From: Nocardia sp. NRRL S-836
GTDB lineage: Bacteria; Actinomycetota; Actinomycetes; Mycobacteriales; Pseudonocardiaceae
Assembly: GCF_001279525.1 (NCBI RefSeq)
Contig: NZ_LGDY01000177.1
Location: forward strand, 62,001 to 126,000
Reading direction: 5' to 3'
Length of the DNA: 64,000 nt
The stretch's first letter is position 1. Every line of letters starts with the position of its first letter. Shown here one piece after another: positions 57,830 to 64,000 of this stretch. The position numbers and the translations under genes are program-made. A model generated the notes under the pieces. It ran no database searches. It was not told the origin of the DNA and was given only the letters and a program-made list of their open reading frames with translations.

Positions 57830-58507
57830 GTGCACGTCGTTGACCTCCACGGCGACGTGCCGGTCGACCCCGGCCGCGGCCAGCGTGCGGTCGACCTCGT
57901 CGCGCGTGCCCCAGTCGGCGTTGAAGTCGACGAACGGCTGCTCCTCCAGCTCGTCCAGCGCGACGCTCTCCCGGCCCGCGAAGGGACTCCCCGGCGCGCA
58001 CGCCAGCACGAGCGGCTCACTGGCCAGAGTGGACACCCGCAGGTCGTCGGCCAGCCTTGGCTGACGCGTCACGAACGCGAGGTCGAGCCGGCCGGCACGC
58101 ACCTCCTCGACCAGCTCGGCGTTGCCGGACTGGCGCATCCGGATCTCGACGCCGGGGTGCAGCTCGTGGAACCGCGACAGCACCGCCGGCAGGTGCACCA
58201 CGTGCAGGCACTGGAGGCTGCCGACGGACAACGTGCCGCGTAACAACCCCTGCACCGCCGCCACCGCATCCCGTGCTGCCTCGACGGTGGCCAGCGCCCG
58301 CCGGGCCTCCGGCAGCAGCGCGCGACCGGCCTGGGTCAGCTCGACCTGGCGGGTGGTGCGCAGGAACAGCGGCGCGCCGAGCTCGACCTCCAGCGCCCGG
58401 ATCGAGGCGGAGAGCCCCGACTGGGCGATGTGCATGCGGCGCGCGGCCCTCGTGAAGTGGGACTCCTCGGCGACCGCGATGAAATGCTCCAGTTGCCTGA
58501 GTTCCAC
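57614..58507 (-). CDS. LysR-family regulator
   Basis: 297 residues. N-terminal winged helix (LEHFIAVAEESHFTRAARRM, HIAQSGLSASIRALE) and a LysR substrate domain (LRGTLSVGSLQCLHVVHLP, GLGVALVPQSFAV). It is divergent from the aldo/keto reductase, the usual LysR-target arrangement, with 69 bases between the start codons. GTG 58507 is the start. Its last 216 bases lie antisense to the end of the second membrane-protein gene. Confidence 0.88.
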   Translation of the reverse strand: MELRQLEHFIAVAEESHFTRAARRMHIAQSGLSASIRALEVELGAPLFLRTTRQVELTQAGRALLPEARRALATVEAARDAVAAVQGLLRGTLSVGSLQCLHVVHLPAVLSRFHELHPGVEIRMRQSGNAELVEEVRAGRLDLAFVTRQPRLADDLRVSTLASEPLVLACAPGSPFAGRESVALDELEEQPFVDFNADWGTRDEVDRTLAAAGVDRHVAVEVNDVHSLLDFVGFGLGVALVPQSFAVKPTRAHFVGLRGDVPVAETVVVTGHTVSAAAHVLLDMVVEARAGRLRAAG

Positions 58508-58576
58508 GATTCATCACCTGCGGTGCTCAATGAAATCACTTCTCTGCGTTGGACAGCTTAATCGAGGTGGAGCAGA

Positions 58577-59425
58577 GTGGAGGGCATGCAGAAGCGTCGA
58601 ATCGGAGAAGTCGAGGTCAGCGCCGTCGGACTGGGCGGGATGCCCATGTCGATCCAGGGCCGGCCCGACCGCGCCCAGGCCATCGAGACCATCCACGCCG
58701 CGCTCGACGCGGGCGTCACGTTCATCGACACCGCCGACGCCTACTCGCTCGACGACAGCGACTTCGGCCACAACGAGGAGCTGATCGCCGAGGCGTTGCG
58801 CGGCCGGTCCGAGGAGGTGTTCGTCGCGACGAAGGGCGGCCACACGCGGGTCGAGGGTGGCGGCTGGGCGCTCGACGGCCGTCCCGAGTACCTGCGCAAG
58901 GCGGTCGACGGGTCGTTGCGGCGGCTCGGTGTCGACCAGATCTTCCTGTACCAGTTCCACCGGCCCGACCCGCGGACGCCGATCACCGAGTCCGTCGGGG
59001 CGCTGAAGGAGCTGCTGGACAGCGGCAAGATCCGGTACGCGGGCGTGTCCAACTTCAACCCGGACGAGATCGTGCAGGCCAACGAGGTCCTCGGCGGGCG
59101 GCTGGCGGCGGTGCAGAACCAGTTCTCGCCGTCGTTCCGGTCGAGCGAGCCGGAGCTGGAGCTGTGCGACAAGCTCGGCATCGCGTTCCTGCCGTGGAGC
59201 CCGTTCGGCGGCATCAGCAAGGCGGGTGCGCTGAGCGGACCGTTCAAGGAGGTCGGCGACGCGCACGGGGTCAGCCCGCACCAGGCGTGCCTGGCGTGGA
59301 TGCTGGCCAAGTCCGAGGTCGTCATCCCCATTCCGGGTGCATCCCGGCCCGCGAGCATCACGGATTCGGCGGCGGCCACCCATCTGGAGTTGACCGCGGA
59401 GGAGCTGACCCGCCTGGACGGGTGA
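58577..59425 (+). CDS. aldo/keto reductase
   Basis: 282 residues, (beta/alpha)8 NADPH-dependent oxidoreductase. The catalytic tetrad is visible: FIDTADAYS gives Asp and Tyr, FVATKGG the Lys, and LYQFHRPD the His. NADPH-binding residues lie in IPIPGASRPASI near the end. It resembles the AKR group that reduces small aldehydes or pyridoxal. GTG 58577 (MEGMQKRRIG) is used; ATG 58586 is possible. It is divergent from the LysR gene and probably under its control. Confidence 0.9.
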   Translation: MEGMQKRRIGEVEVSAVGLGGMPMSIQGRPDRAQAIETIHAALDAGVTFIDTADAYSLDDSDFGHNEELIAEALRGRSEEVFVATKGGHTRVEGGGWALDGRPEYLRKAVDGSLRRLGVDQIFLYQFHRPDPRTPITESVGALKELLDSGKIRYAGVSNFNPDEIVQANEVLGGRLAAVQNQFSPSFRSSEPELELCDKLGIAFLPWSPFGGISKAGALSGPFKEVGDAHGVSPHQACLAWMLAKSEVVIPIPGASRPASITDSAAATHLELTAEELTRLDG

Positions 59426-59467
59426 GCCAGGTGGCCGACTAGGGCGAATGGTCGCACGATCTAGTCC

Positions 59468-60256
59468 ATGCGGACCTTGATCAGCATTGCGGCGATCGTC
59501 GCCGGGATGACCCCGGCCCCCGCGTCCGCGGCGCCCTTGCCAGAGGGCTCCGCGGACCACTTCGCGGGTTCTCAGATCATGAGGTACGAGGGCACGGGCA
59601 CCCGGACGGCCGCGGCACCACCGGCCGACGGCAAGGTGCCCGGCATGGACGTCAGCAGCCACCAGGGCGACGTCGACTGGCCCGCCTCGTGGGCCAAGGG
59701 AGCCCGGTTCGCCTACGTGAAGGCGACCGAGGGCACCGGCTACAAGAACCCGAAGTTCGAACAGCAGTACGGCGGCTCGTTCGGCATCGGCATGCTCCGC
59801 GGCGCCTACCACTTCGCGCTGCCCGACCGCTCCGACGGCGCCACCCAGGCGAACTACTTCGTCGACAACGGCGGCGTCTGGTCGCCGGACGGCAGGACGC
59901 TGCCGCCCGCGCTCGACATCGAGTACAACCCGTACGGCGACACCTGCTACGGCATGTCGCAGGCCGCGTTGACGGAGTGGGTGCGGGGGTTCAGCGGCGC
60001 GGTCCACGCGCGGACGAAACGCCATCCGGTCATCTACACGTCCACGACCTGGTGGAACAAGTGCGTCGGCGGCTCGTACGACTTCGGCCGCGACCACCCG
60101 CTGTGGATCGCGCACTACGGCGACCAGCTCGGCCCGTTGCCGGCCGGTTTCACCTTCCACACCATCTGGCAGTGGCAGGCGGCGGGCCTCTTCCCCGGCG
60201 ACCAGAACCTGTTCAACGGCAAGTTCGACCAACTCCAGCGCATCGCCGCAAGCTGA
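59468..60256 (+). CDS. secreted GH25 lysozyme
   Basis: 262 residues. Signal peptide (about 1-21, ending ASA), a short linker, then a GH25 (Chalaropsis-type) muramidase domain: PGMDVSSHQGDVDW with the first catalytic Asp, FAYVKATEGTGYKNP, GAYHFALPD, PALDIEYNP with the catalytic Asp-x-Glu, and YTSTTWWNKCVGG. Two Cys in the last third may pair. It hydrolyses peptidoglycan outside the cell, either in its own wall turnover or against other bacteria. Confidence 0.93.
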   Translation: MRTLISIAAIVAGMTPAPASAAPLPEGSADHFAGSQIMRYEGTGTRTAAAPPADGKVPGMDVSSHQGDVDWPASWAKGARFAYVKATEGTGYKNPKFEQQYGGSFGIGMLRGAYHFALPDRSDGATQANYFVDNGGVWSPDGRTLPPALDIEYNPYGDTCYGMSQAALTEWVRGFSGAVHARTKRHPVIYTSTTWWNKCVGGSYDFGRDHPLWIAHYGDQLGPLPAGFTFHTIWQWQAAGLFPGDQNLFNGKFDQLQRIAAS

Positions 60257-60282
60257 CCCCGCCGCCGCACCGGAACGCGGAA

Positions 60283-60313
60283 GCCCCGCGTTCCCCGGAA
60301 GGGAACGCGGGGC
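60283..60313. terminator. bidirectional terminator between the lysozyme gene and purL
   Basis: GCCCCGCGTTCCC (60283-60295) and GGGAACGCGGGGC (60301-60313) are perfect 13-base arms around a five-base loop. The hairpin lies 26 bases after the lysozyme stop and 18 bases after the purL stop on the other strand. No T-run. Confidence 0.8.
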
Positions 60314-60331
60314 CCCCGCGTGACACGAAAA

Positions 60332-62593
60332 TCAGTCGAACAGAGCCGGGAGGGTGCCCTCCCAGGACTCGCGCAGCTCGTCGAGCGGCAGCGAGCCGAG
60401 GTCCTGGATCTCCAGGGCGTTCGACTTCGGGTCCACGACGCCGACCTTGCGCCACGGCAGAGCGCGCGCGGTGCACATGTCGGTGAAGCGCTGCTCCTCG
60501 GTGCGGGGAACGGCCACGAGCACACGGCCGGCCGACTCGCTGAAGAGCTCGGTGAACAGGTCGCCGTCGAGGAAGACCCGCGCACCCGTCTCACCGATCA
60601 GGCACGTCTCGACCAGCGCCTGCGCCAGACCGCCCTCGGACAGGTCGTGCGCGGCGGAGACCATGCCGTCCCGCGAGCCCGCGACCAGCACCTCGCCGAG
60701 CAGCTTCTCGCGCTGCAGGTCGACCTTCGGCGGCAGGCCGCCGAGGTGGCCGTGGACGACGTGCGCCCACTCCGACCCGCCGAACTCCGCCCGCGTCTCA
60801 CCGAGCAGCAGCAGCGTCTCGCCGGCCTCGGCCCCGATCCCGGTGGGGATGCGGCGCCGCACGTCGTCGATCACGCCCAGCACGCCCACGACCGGCGTCG
60901 GCAGGATCGCCGTGGAACCGGTCTGGTTGTAGAAGCTGACGTTGCCGCCGGTCACCGGGATGCCCAGCTCCACGCAGCCGTCCGCAAGGCCCTTCACGGC
61001 CTGCTCGAACTGCCACATGACACCGGGGTCCTCCGGCGAGCCGAAGTTGAGGCAGTTGGTGACCGCGACCGGCGTGGCACCGGTGGCGGCGACGTTGCGG
61101 TACGCCTCGGCGAGCGCCAGCTGCGCACCCGCGTACGGGTCGAGCTTGGTGTAGCGGCCGTTGCAGTCGGTCGAGAGCGCCACACCGCGGTGCGTGTCCT
61201 CGCCGATGCGGATCATGCCGCCGTCGCTGGGCTGCGCCAGGACCGTGCCACCGCGCACGTACCGGTCGTACTGCTGGGTGACCCACCGCTTGGAGGCCAG
61301 GTTGGGGCTGGCCGCCTGGGACTTGATGAGCTCCAGCAGCTCGTCCTTCGCGGGCTTCGCGAGGGCGTCGGGCGTGTTCGCCTGCAGCTCGTCCTGGTCG
61401 GCCGGGCGCTGGATGGGCCGGTTGTAGACCGGGCCCTCGTGGGCGACGGTCCGCGGCGGCACGTCCACGACGACCTCGTCGTGGTACGTGATCACCAGGC
61501 GGTCGCCTTCGGTCACCTCACCGATCTCGGTGGCGATGACGTCCCACTTGCGGCAGACCTCCATGAACGCGTCGACGTTGTGCGGCTCGACGACGGCGCA
61601 CATGCGTTCCTGGGACTCGCTGGACAGGATCTCCGCCGGCGTCATGCCCGTGGCCCGCAGCGGAACGCGGTCGAGCCACACGTGCATGCCACCGTCACCC
61701 GCGGACGCCAGCTCGCTCGTGGCGCAGGACAGGCCCGCGCCGCCGAGGTCCTGGATGCCGACGACGATGCCCTTCTCGAAGAGCTCCAGCGAGCACTCGA
61801 TCAGCACCTTCTCGGTGAACGGGTCGCCGACCTGCACGCTCGGCAGCTTCTTGCGCTTGCCGGCGGAGTCGTCGAACGTCTCGCTCGCCAGCACGCTGAC
61901 GCCACCGATGCCGTCGAGGCCGGTGCGCGCGCCGTAGAGGATGACCTTGTTGCCGGCACCGGACGCGTGCGCCAGGTGCAGGTCCTCGACCTTCATCGCA
62001 CCGACGCACAGCGCGTTGACCAGCGGGTTGCCCTGGTAGGACTCGTCGAACACGACCTCGCCGCCGATGTTCGGCAGGCCCAGGCAGTTGCCGTAGCCGC
62101 CGACGCCCGCGACGATGCCGGGCAGCACGCGCCGGGTGTCCGCCGCGTCCGGCTTGCCGAACCGCAGCGGGTCCATGACCGCGAGCGGCCGCGCACCCAT
62201 CGCGAGGATGTCGCGCACGATGCCGCCGACCCCCGTCGCCGCACCCTGGTAGGGCTCGACGTAGGACGGGTGGTTGTGGCTCTCGGCCTTGAACGTGACC
62301 GCCCAGCCGTCGCCGATGTCGACGACGCCCGCGTTCTCGCCGATGCCCGCGAGCATCTTCGACTTCATCTCGTCGGTGGTGGTCTCACCGAAGTACTTCA
62401 GGTGCACCTTGGACGACTTGTAGGAGCAGTGCTCGCTCCACATGACCGAGTACATCGCGAGCTCGGCGTCCGTGGGACGGCGGCCGAGGATCTCCTTGAT
62501 GCGCGCGTACTCGTCGTCCTTCAGGCCCAGCTCCTTGTAGGGCTGCTCCTGGTCGGGCGTGCTCTCCGCGTTCTTGACGGTGTCGACGGTCAT
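60332..62593 (-). CDS. purL: phosphoribosylformylglycinamidine synthase subunit PurL (small type)
   Basis: 753 residues, the small PurL that needs PurS and PurQ. It has the ATP/FGAR blocks [58 protein letters not shown] and [21 protein letters not shown] [14 protein letters not shown]. It makes FGAM from FGAR, ATP and ammonia. ATG 62593 overlaps the purQ stop (ATGA). It is the last gene of purSQL. Confidence 0.96.
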   Translation of the reverse strand: MTVDTVKNAESTPDQEQPYKELGLKDDEYARIKEILGRRPTDAELAMYSVMWSEHCSYKSSKVHLKYFGETTTDEMKSKMLAGIGENAGVVDIGDGWAVTFKAESHNHPSYVEPYQGAATGVGGIVRDILAMGARPLAVMDPLRFGKPDAADTRRVLPGIVAGVGGYGNCLGLPNIGGEVVFDESYQGNPLVNALCVGAMKVEDLHLAHASGAGNKVILYGARTGLDGIGGVSVLASETFDDSAGKRKKLPSVQVGDPFTEKVLIECSLELFEKGIVVGIQDLGGAGLSCATSELASAGDGGMHVWLDRVPLRATGMTPAEILSSESQERMCAVVEPHNVDAFMEVCRKWDVIATEIGEVTEGDRLVITYHDEVVVDVPPRTVAHEGPVYNRPIQRPADQDELQANTPDALAKPAKDELLELIKSQAASPNLASKRWVTQQYDRYVRGGTVLAQPSDGGMIRIGEDTHRGVALSTDCNGRYTKLDPYAGAQLALAEAYRNVAATGATPVAVTNCLNFGSPEDPGVMWQFEQAVKGLADGCVELGIPVTGGNVSFYNQTGSTAILPTPVVGVLGVIDDVRRRIPTGIGAEAGETLLLLGETRAEFGGSEWAHVVHGHLGGLPPKVDLQREKLLGEVLVAGSRDGMVSAAHDLSEGGLAQALVETCLIGETGARVFLDGDLFTELFSESAGRVLVAVPRTEEQRFTDMCTARALPWRKVGVVDPKSNALEIQDLGSLPLDELRESWEGTLPALFD

Positions 62594-63261
62594 GCCTTCA
62601 CCACCGCGTCGAGCAGGGACAGGAACATGCCCAGGCCGTCGTCCGTCGGACCCGTGAGCGCGTCGATCGCGTGCTCCGGGTGCGGCATGAGGCCGACGAC
62701 GTTGCCCCTGGCGTTCGTGATGCCCGCGATGTTGTTGCGGCTGCCGTTCGGGTTCTCGCCGACGTAGCGGAACACGACGCGACCCTCACCTTCGAGCTCG
62801 TCGAGGGTGTTCGCGTCGGCCTGGTAGCCGCCCTCACCGGACTTGAGCGGCACGAGGATCTCGGCGCCTTCGTCGTAGCGGGTGGTCCACGCGGTCGAGT
62901 TGTTCTCGACCTTCAGCCACTGGTCGCGGCACACGAAGTGCAGCTTGTGGTTGCGGACCAGCGCACCCGGCAGCAGGTGCGCCTCGGCGAGGATCTGGAA
63001 GCCGTTGCAGATGCCCAGCACGGGCATCCCCTTGTTCGCGGCCTCGACCACTTCCTGCATGACCGGGGCGAACCGCGCGATGGCGCCGCACCGCAGGTAG
63101 TCGCCGTACGAGAACCCGCCGGGAACGATGACCGCGTCAACGCCCTTCAGGTCGTGGTCGCCGTGCCACAGCGGCACGGCTTCCCCCTCGGCGTACCTGA
63201 CGGCCCGCTGAGCGTCGACGTCGTCGAGGGTGCCGGGGAAGGTGATGACACCGACCCTCAT
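62590..63261 (-). CDS. purQ: phosphoribosylformylglycinamidine synthase glutaminase PurQ
   Basis: 223 residues, class I glutamine amidotransferase. The nucleophile elbow is [11 protein letters not shown] (Cys about 87), the His-Glu pair in MPHPEHAID near the C-terminus. It supplies ammonia to Pur[18 protein letters not shown] is the family block around residue 50. Four-base overlaps with purS and purL. Confidence 0.95.
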   Translation of the reverse strand: MRVGVITFPGTLDDVDAQRAVRYAEGEAVPLWHGDHDLKGVDAVIVPGGFSYGDYLRCGAIARFAPVMQEVVEAANKGMPVLGICNGFQILAEAHLLPGALVRNHKLHFVCRDQWLKVENNSTAWTTRYDEGAEILVPLKSGEGGYQADANTLDELEGEGRVVFRYVGENPNGSRNNIAGITNARGNVVGLMPHPEHAIDALTGPTDDGLGMFLSLLDAVVKA

Positions 63262-63497
63262 GCGTCGACCCTGCGCACGGTCCAGTCCTCGATCACGGGG
63301 TTGGCGAGGAAGGTCTCAGCGATCTTGGCGAGCGTGGCGTCGTCGACGTCGTCGGCGACCTCCAGCTCGAAGTGCTTGCCCTGGCGGACAGCGGTGATGC
63401 CGTCAAAGCCGAGGCGCGGCAGCGCGTTCGCCACCGCCTGGCCTTGCGGGTCGAGAATTTCGGGCTTCGGCATGACGTCGACGACGACTCGGGCCAC
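63258..63497 (-). CDS. purS: phosphoribosylformylglycinamidine synthase subunit PurS
   Basis: 79 residues. Short bridging subunit with the motif [23 protein letters not shown] and closing [14 protein letters not shown]. It joins PurL and PurQ in the FGAM synthase complex. GTG 63497 is the start, with GGGAG about nine bases upstream; a longer reading would extend into unrelated sequence. First gene of purSQL. Confidence 0.93.
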   Translation of the reverse strand: MARVVVDVMPKPEILDPQGQAVANALPRLGFDGITAVRQGKHFELEVADDVDDATLAKIAETFLANPVIEDWTVRRVDA

Positions 63498-63594
63498 GAC
63501 AGACTGCTCCCGGGATTCGAGGGGGCTGGCGGTACCCCGAGAGCCTACCTGACCTGGGTGTTCATCAACTCGACAGGTGTTCGGCGGCACATCT

Positions 63595-63857
63595 TCACCG
63601 AATTTCACGTTCGAGTGAACGGCGGAATCGGCTTTGGATGACGAGCAGCACCCGCTCCCGCCATTCGTCTCCGGACCCGTAGCACCACGCCACGACGTCC
63701 GCGATCCACAGCAGCTCCTCGTTGGTGCTCCGGCAGTGCTCGTGGACGAGGTTCGACGACCACGCGACGGGTCCCAGCACCGTGCGGATCGTCTGGGCGT
63801 CGAAGCGGTCTCATCCGGTCCCGAACGACCCTGGACGAACTCCAGCCGATCGAGCAC
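63595..63857 (-). pseudogene. 3' remnant of a conserved actinobacterial gene
   Basis: A minus-strand frame at 63595-63780 codes for PVAWSSNLVHEHCRSTNEEL, LLWIADVVAWCYGSGDEWRE and a basic end, with the conserved ELLWIADVVAWCY pattern of a family of actinomycete proteins of unknown function. Upstream in the same frame an in-frame TGA interrupts it; LDRLEFVQGRSGPDET in a neighbouring frame (up to 63857) looks like the earlier part, separated by a frameshift. No start, ribosome site or complete domain is present. The remaining bases from 63498 to 63594 and 63858 to 63916 hold nothing that I can support except promoter sequence. Confidence 0.4.
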
Positions 63858-63916
63858 GTTTCGCTCACAGCGGAGACAGCTGGCAGAACCGGGACATCCG
63901 ACGGATGCTGGAGATC

Positions 63917-64000
63917 ATGAAGATCCTGGTGCTCGGCGGAACCGTGTTCCTCAGCAAGGCCGTCACGGCGGAGGCGGTCCGGCGGGGCCACGACGTCGTC
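63917..64000 (+). CDS. NAD-dependent epimerase/dehydratase, N-terminal part (cut by window edge)
   Basis: The first 28 codons of a gene that leaves the window: MKILVLGGTVFLSKAVTAEA then VRRGHDVV. GGTVFLSKA is the Rossmann dinucleotide motif of the extended SDR family (GGTGFLGxA type, with some substitution). GGAG lies just before ATG 63917. Function beyond NAD binding cannot be judged from the fragment. Confidence 0.75.
   Translation, partial: MKILVLGGTVFLSKAVTAEAVRRGHDVV

Noticed and set aside
60320..62767. 815-codon plus-strand frame opposite purL
   Set aside because: Shadow of purL, which has all its motifs in the minus-strand frame.
1..64000. CRISPR arrays, tRNA, rRNA, IS transposases, integrases, prophage or att sites
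   Set aside because: I saw no regularly spaced repeats with spacers, no tRNA cloverleaf, no transposase or integrase motifs, and no terminal inverted repeats flanking the modules.

Overview
The window is high-G+C DNA from an actinomycete, most likely a member of the Pseudonocardiaceae (Lentzea/Saccharothrix/Amycolatopsis-like). The grounds are frequent GTG starts, ATGA/GTGA-overlapping operons, a WhiG anti-sigma factor of the RsiG type, a DUF3073 protein, and an EspG/PPE/DUF3558 type VII secretion cassette. The family-level placement is an inference from gene content.

Backbone. Interrupted pieces of a conserved actinobacterial block run through the whole window, in an order I recall from the mycobacterial Rv0803-Rv0817c region: lmeA, thiX, (leader peptide, DUF4395), cysA2, sseC, nitrobindin, pabC, DUF8083-like, DUF3073, purM, purF, sterol-carrier-like protein, purL (then purQ, purS). 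Several modules appear to be inserted into it.

Region by region. 0-3.5 kb: lmeA, thiX and a sulfur operon headed by a 25-codon cysteine-containing leader peptide whose 3' end can pair with the start codon of the next gene. 3.6-5.8 kb: a tiny membrane protein, nitrobindin and 5-oxoprolinase pxpBC behind a perfect palindrome. 5.8-8.5 kb: a modular GH18 chitinase with a DasR-type box. 8.5-14.7 kb: pabC, a Fur-family regulator, ygfZ, a BKACE enzyme, rsiG, an MFS exporter, a DUF8083-like gene and DUF3073. 14.8-15.8 kb: an old-yellow-enzyme homologue. 15.9-27.8 kb: a myo-inositol locus; a nine-gene leftward operon (iolG to iolD, with an ABC sugar importer and an aldolase) and a rightward lacI-type regulator with iolA share two palindromic operators. 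27.9-33.2 kb: a TctABC tricarboxylate transporter divergent from a CitA/CitB-type two-component system. 33.2-37.5 kb: arfB, a membrane-tethered ECF sigma factor, purM and purF. 37.7-48.1 kb: a type VII secretion-related island in two halves. One half has a WXG100-like protein, an alpha/beta-hydrolase with a WXG-like N-terminus and an EccC-derived ATPase. The other has EspG, PPE-like, PE-like and DUF3558 genes, but no secretion core is present. 48.2-52.6 kb: GH2 exo-glucosaminidase and GH15 enzyme. 52.7-59.4 kb: a GGDEF/EAL protein, a DUF574 methyltransferase, two tandem paralogous membrane proteins, and a LysR regulator divergent from an aldo/keto reductase. 59.5-64 kb: GH25 lysozyme, purL-purQ-purS, a broken gene and the start of a nucleotide-sugar epimerase.

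How it fits together. The iol locus should take up myo-inositol and convert it to dihydroxyacetone phosphate and acetyl-CoA. The chitinase and exo-glucosaminidase cover chitin and chitosan use. The pur genes cover early purine synthesis. RsiG and the GGDEF/EAL enzyme are a c-di-GMP effector and a c-di-GMP enzyme in one window. The best candidates for something undescribed are the WXG/hydrolase/EccC-like set (38.8-43.1 kb), the membrane-tethered sigma factor (33.6-34.8 kb) and the twin membrane proteins with their TGTGCCA operator (55.7-57.8 kb).
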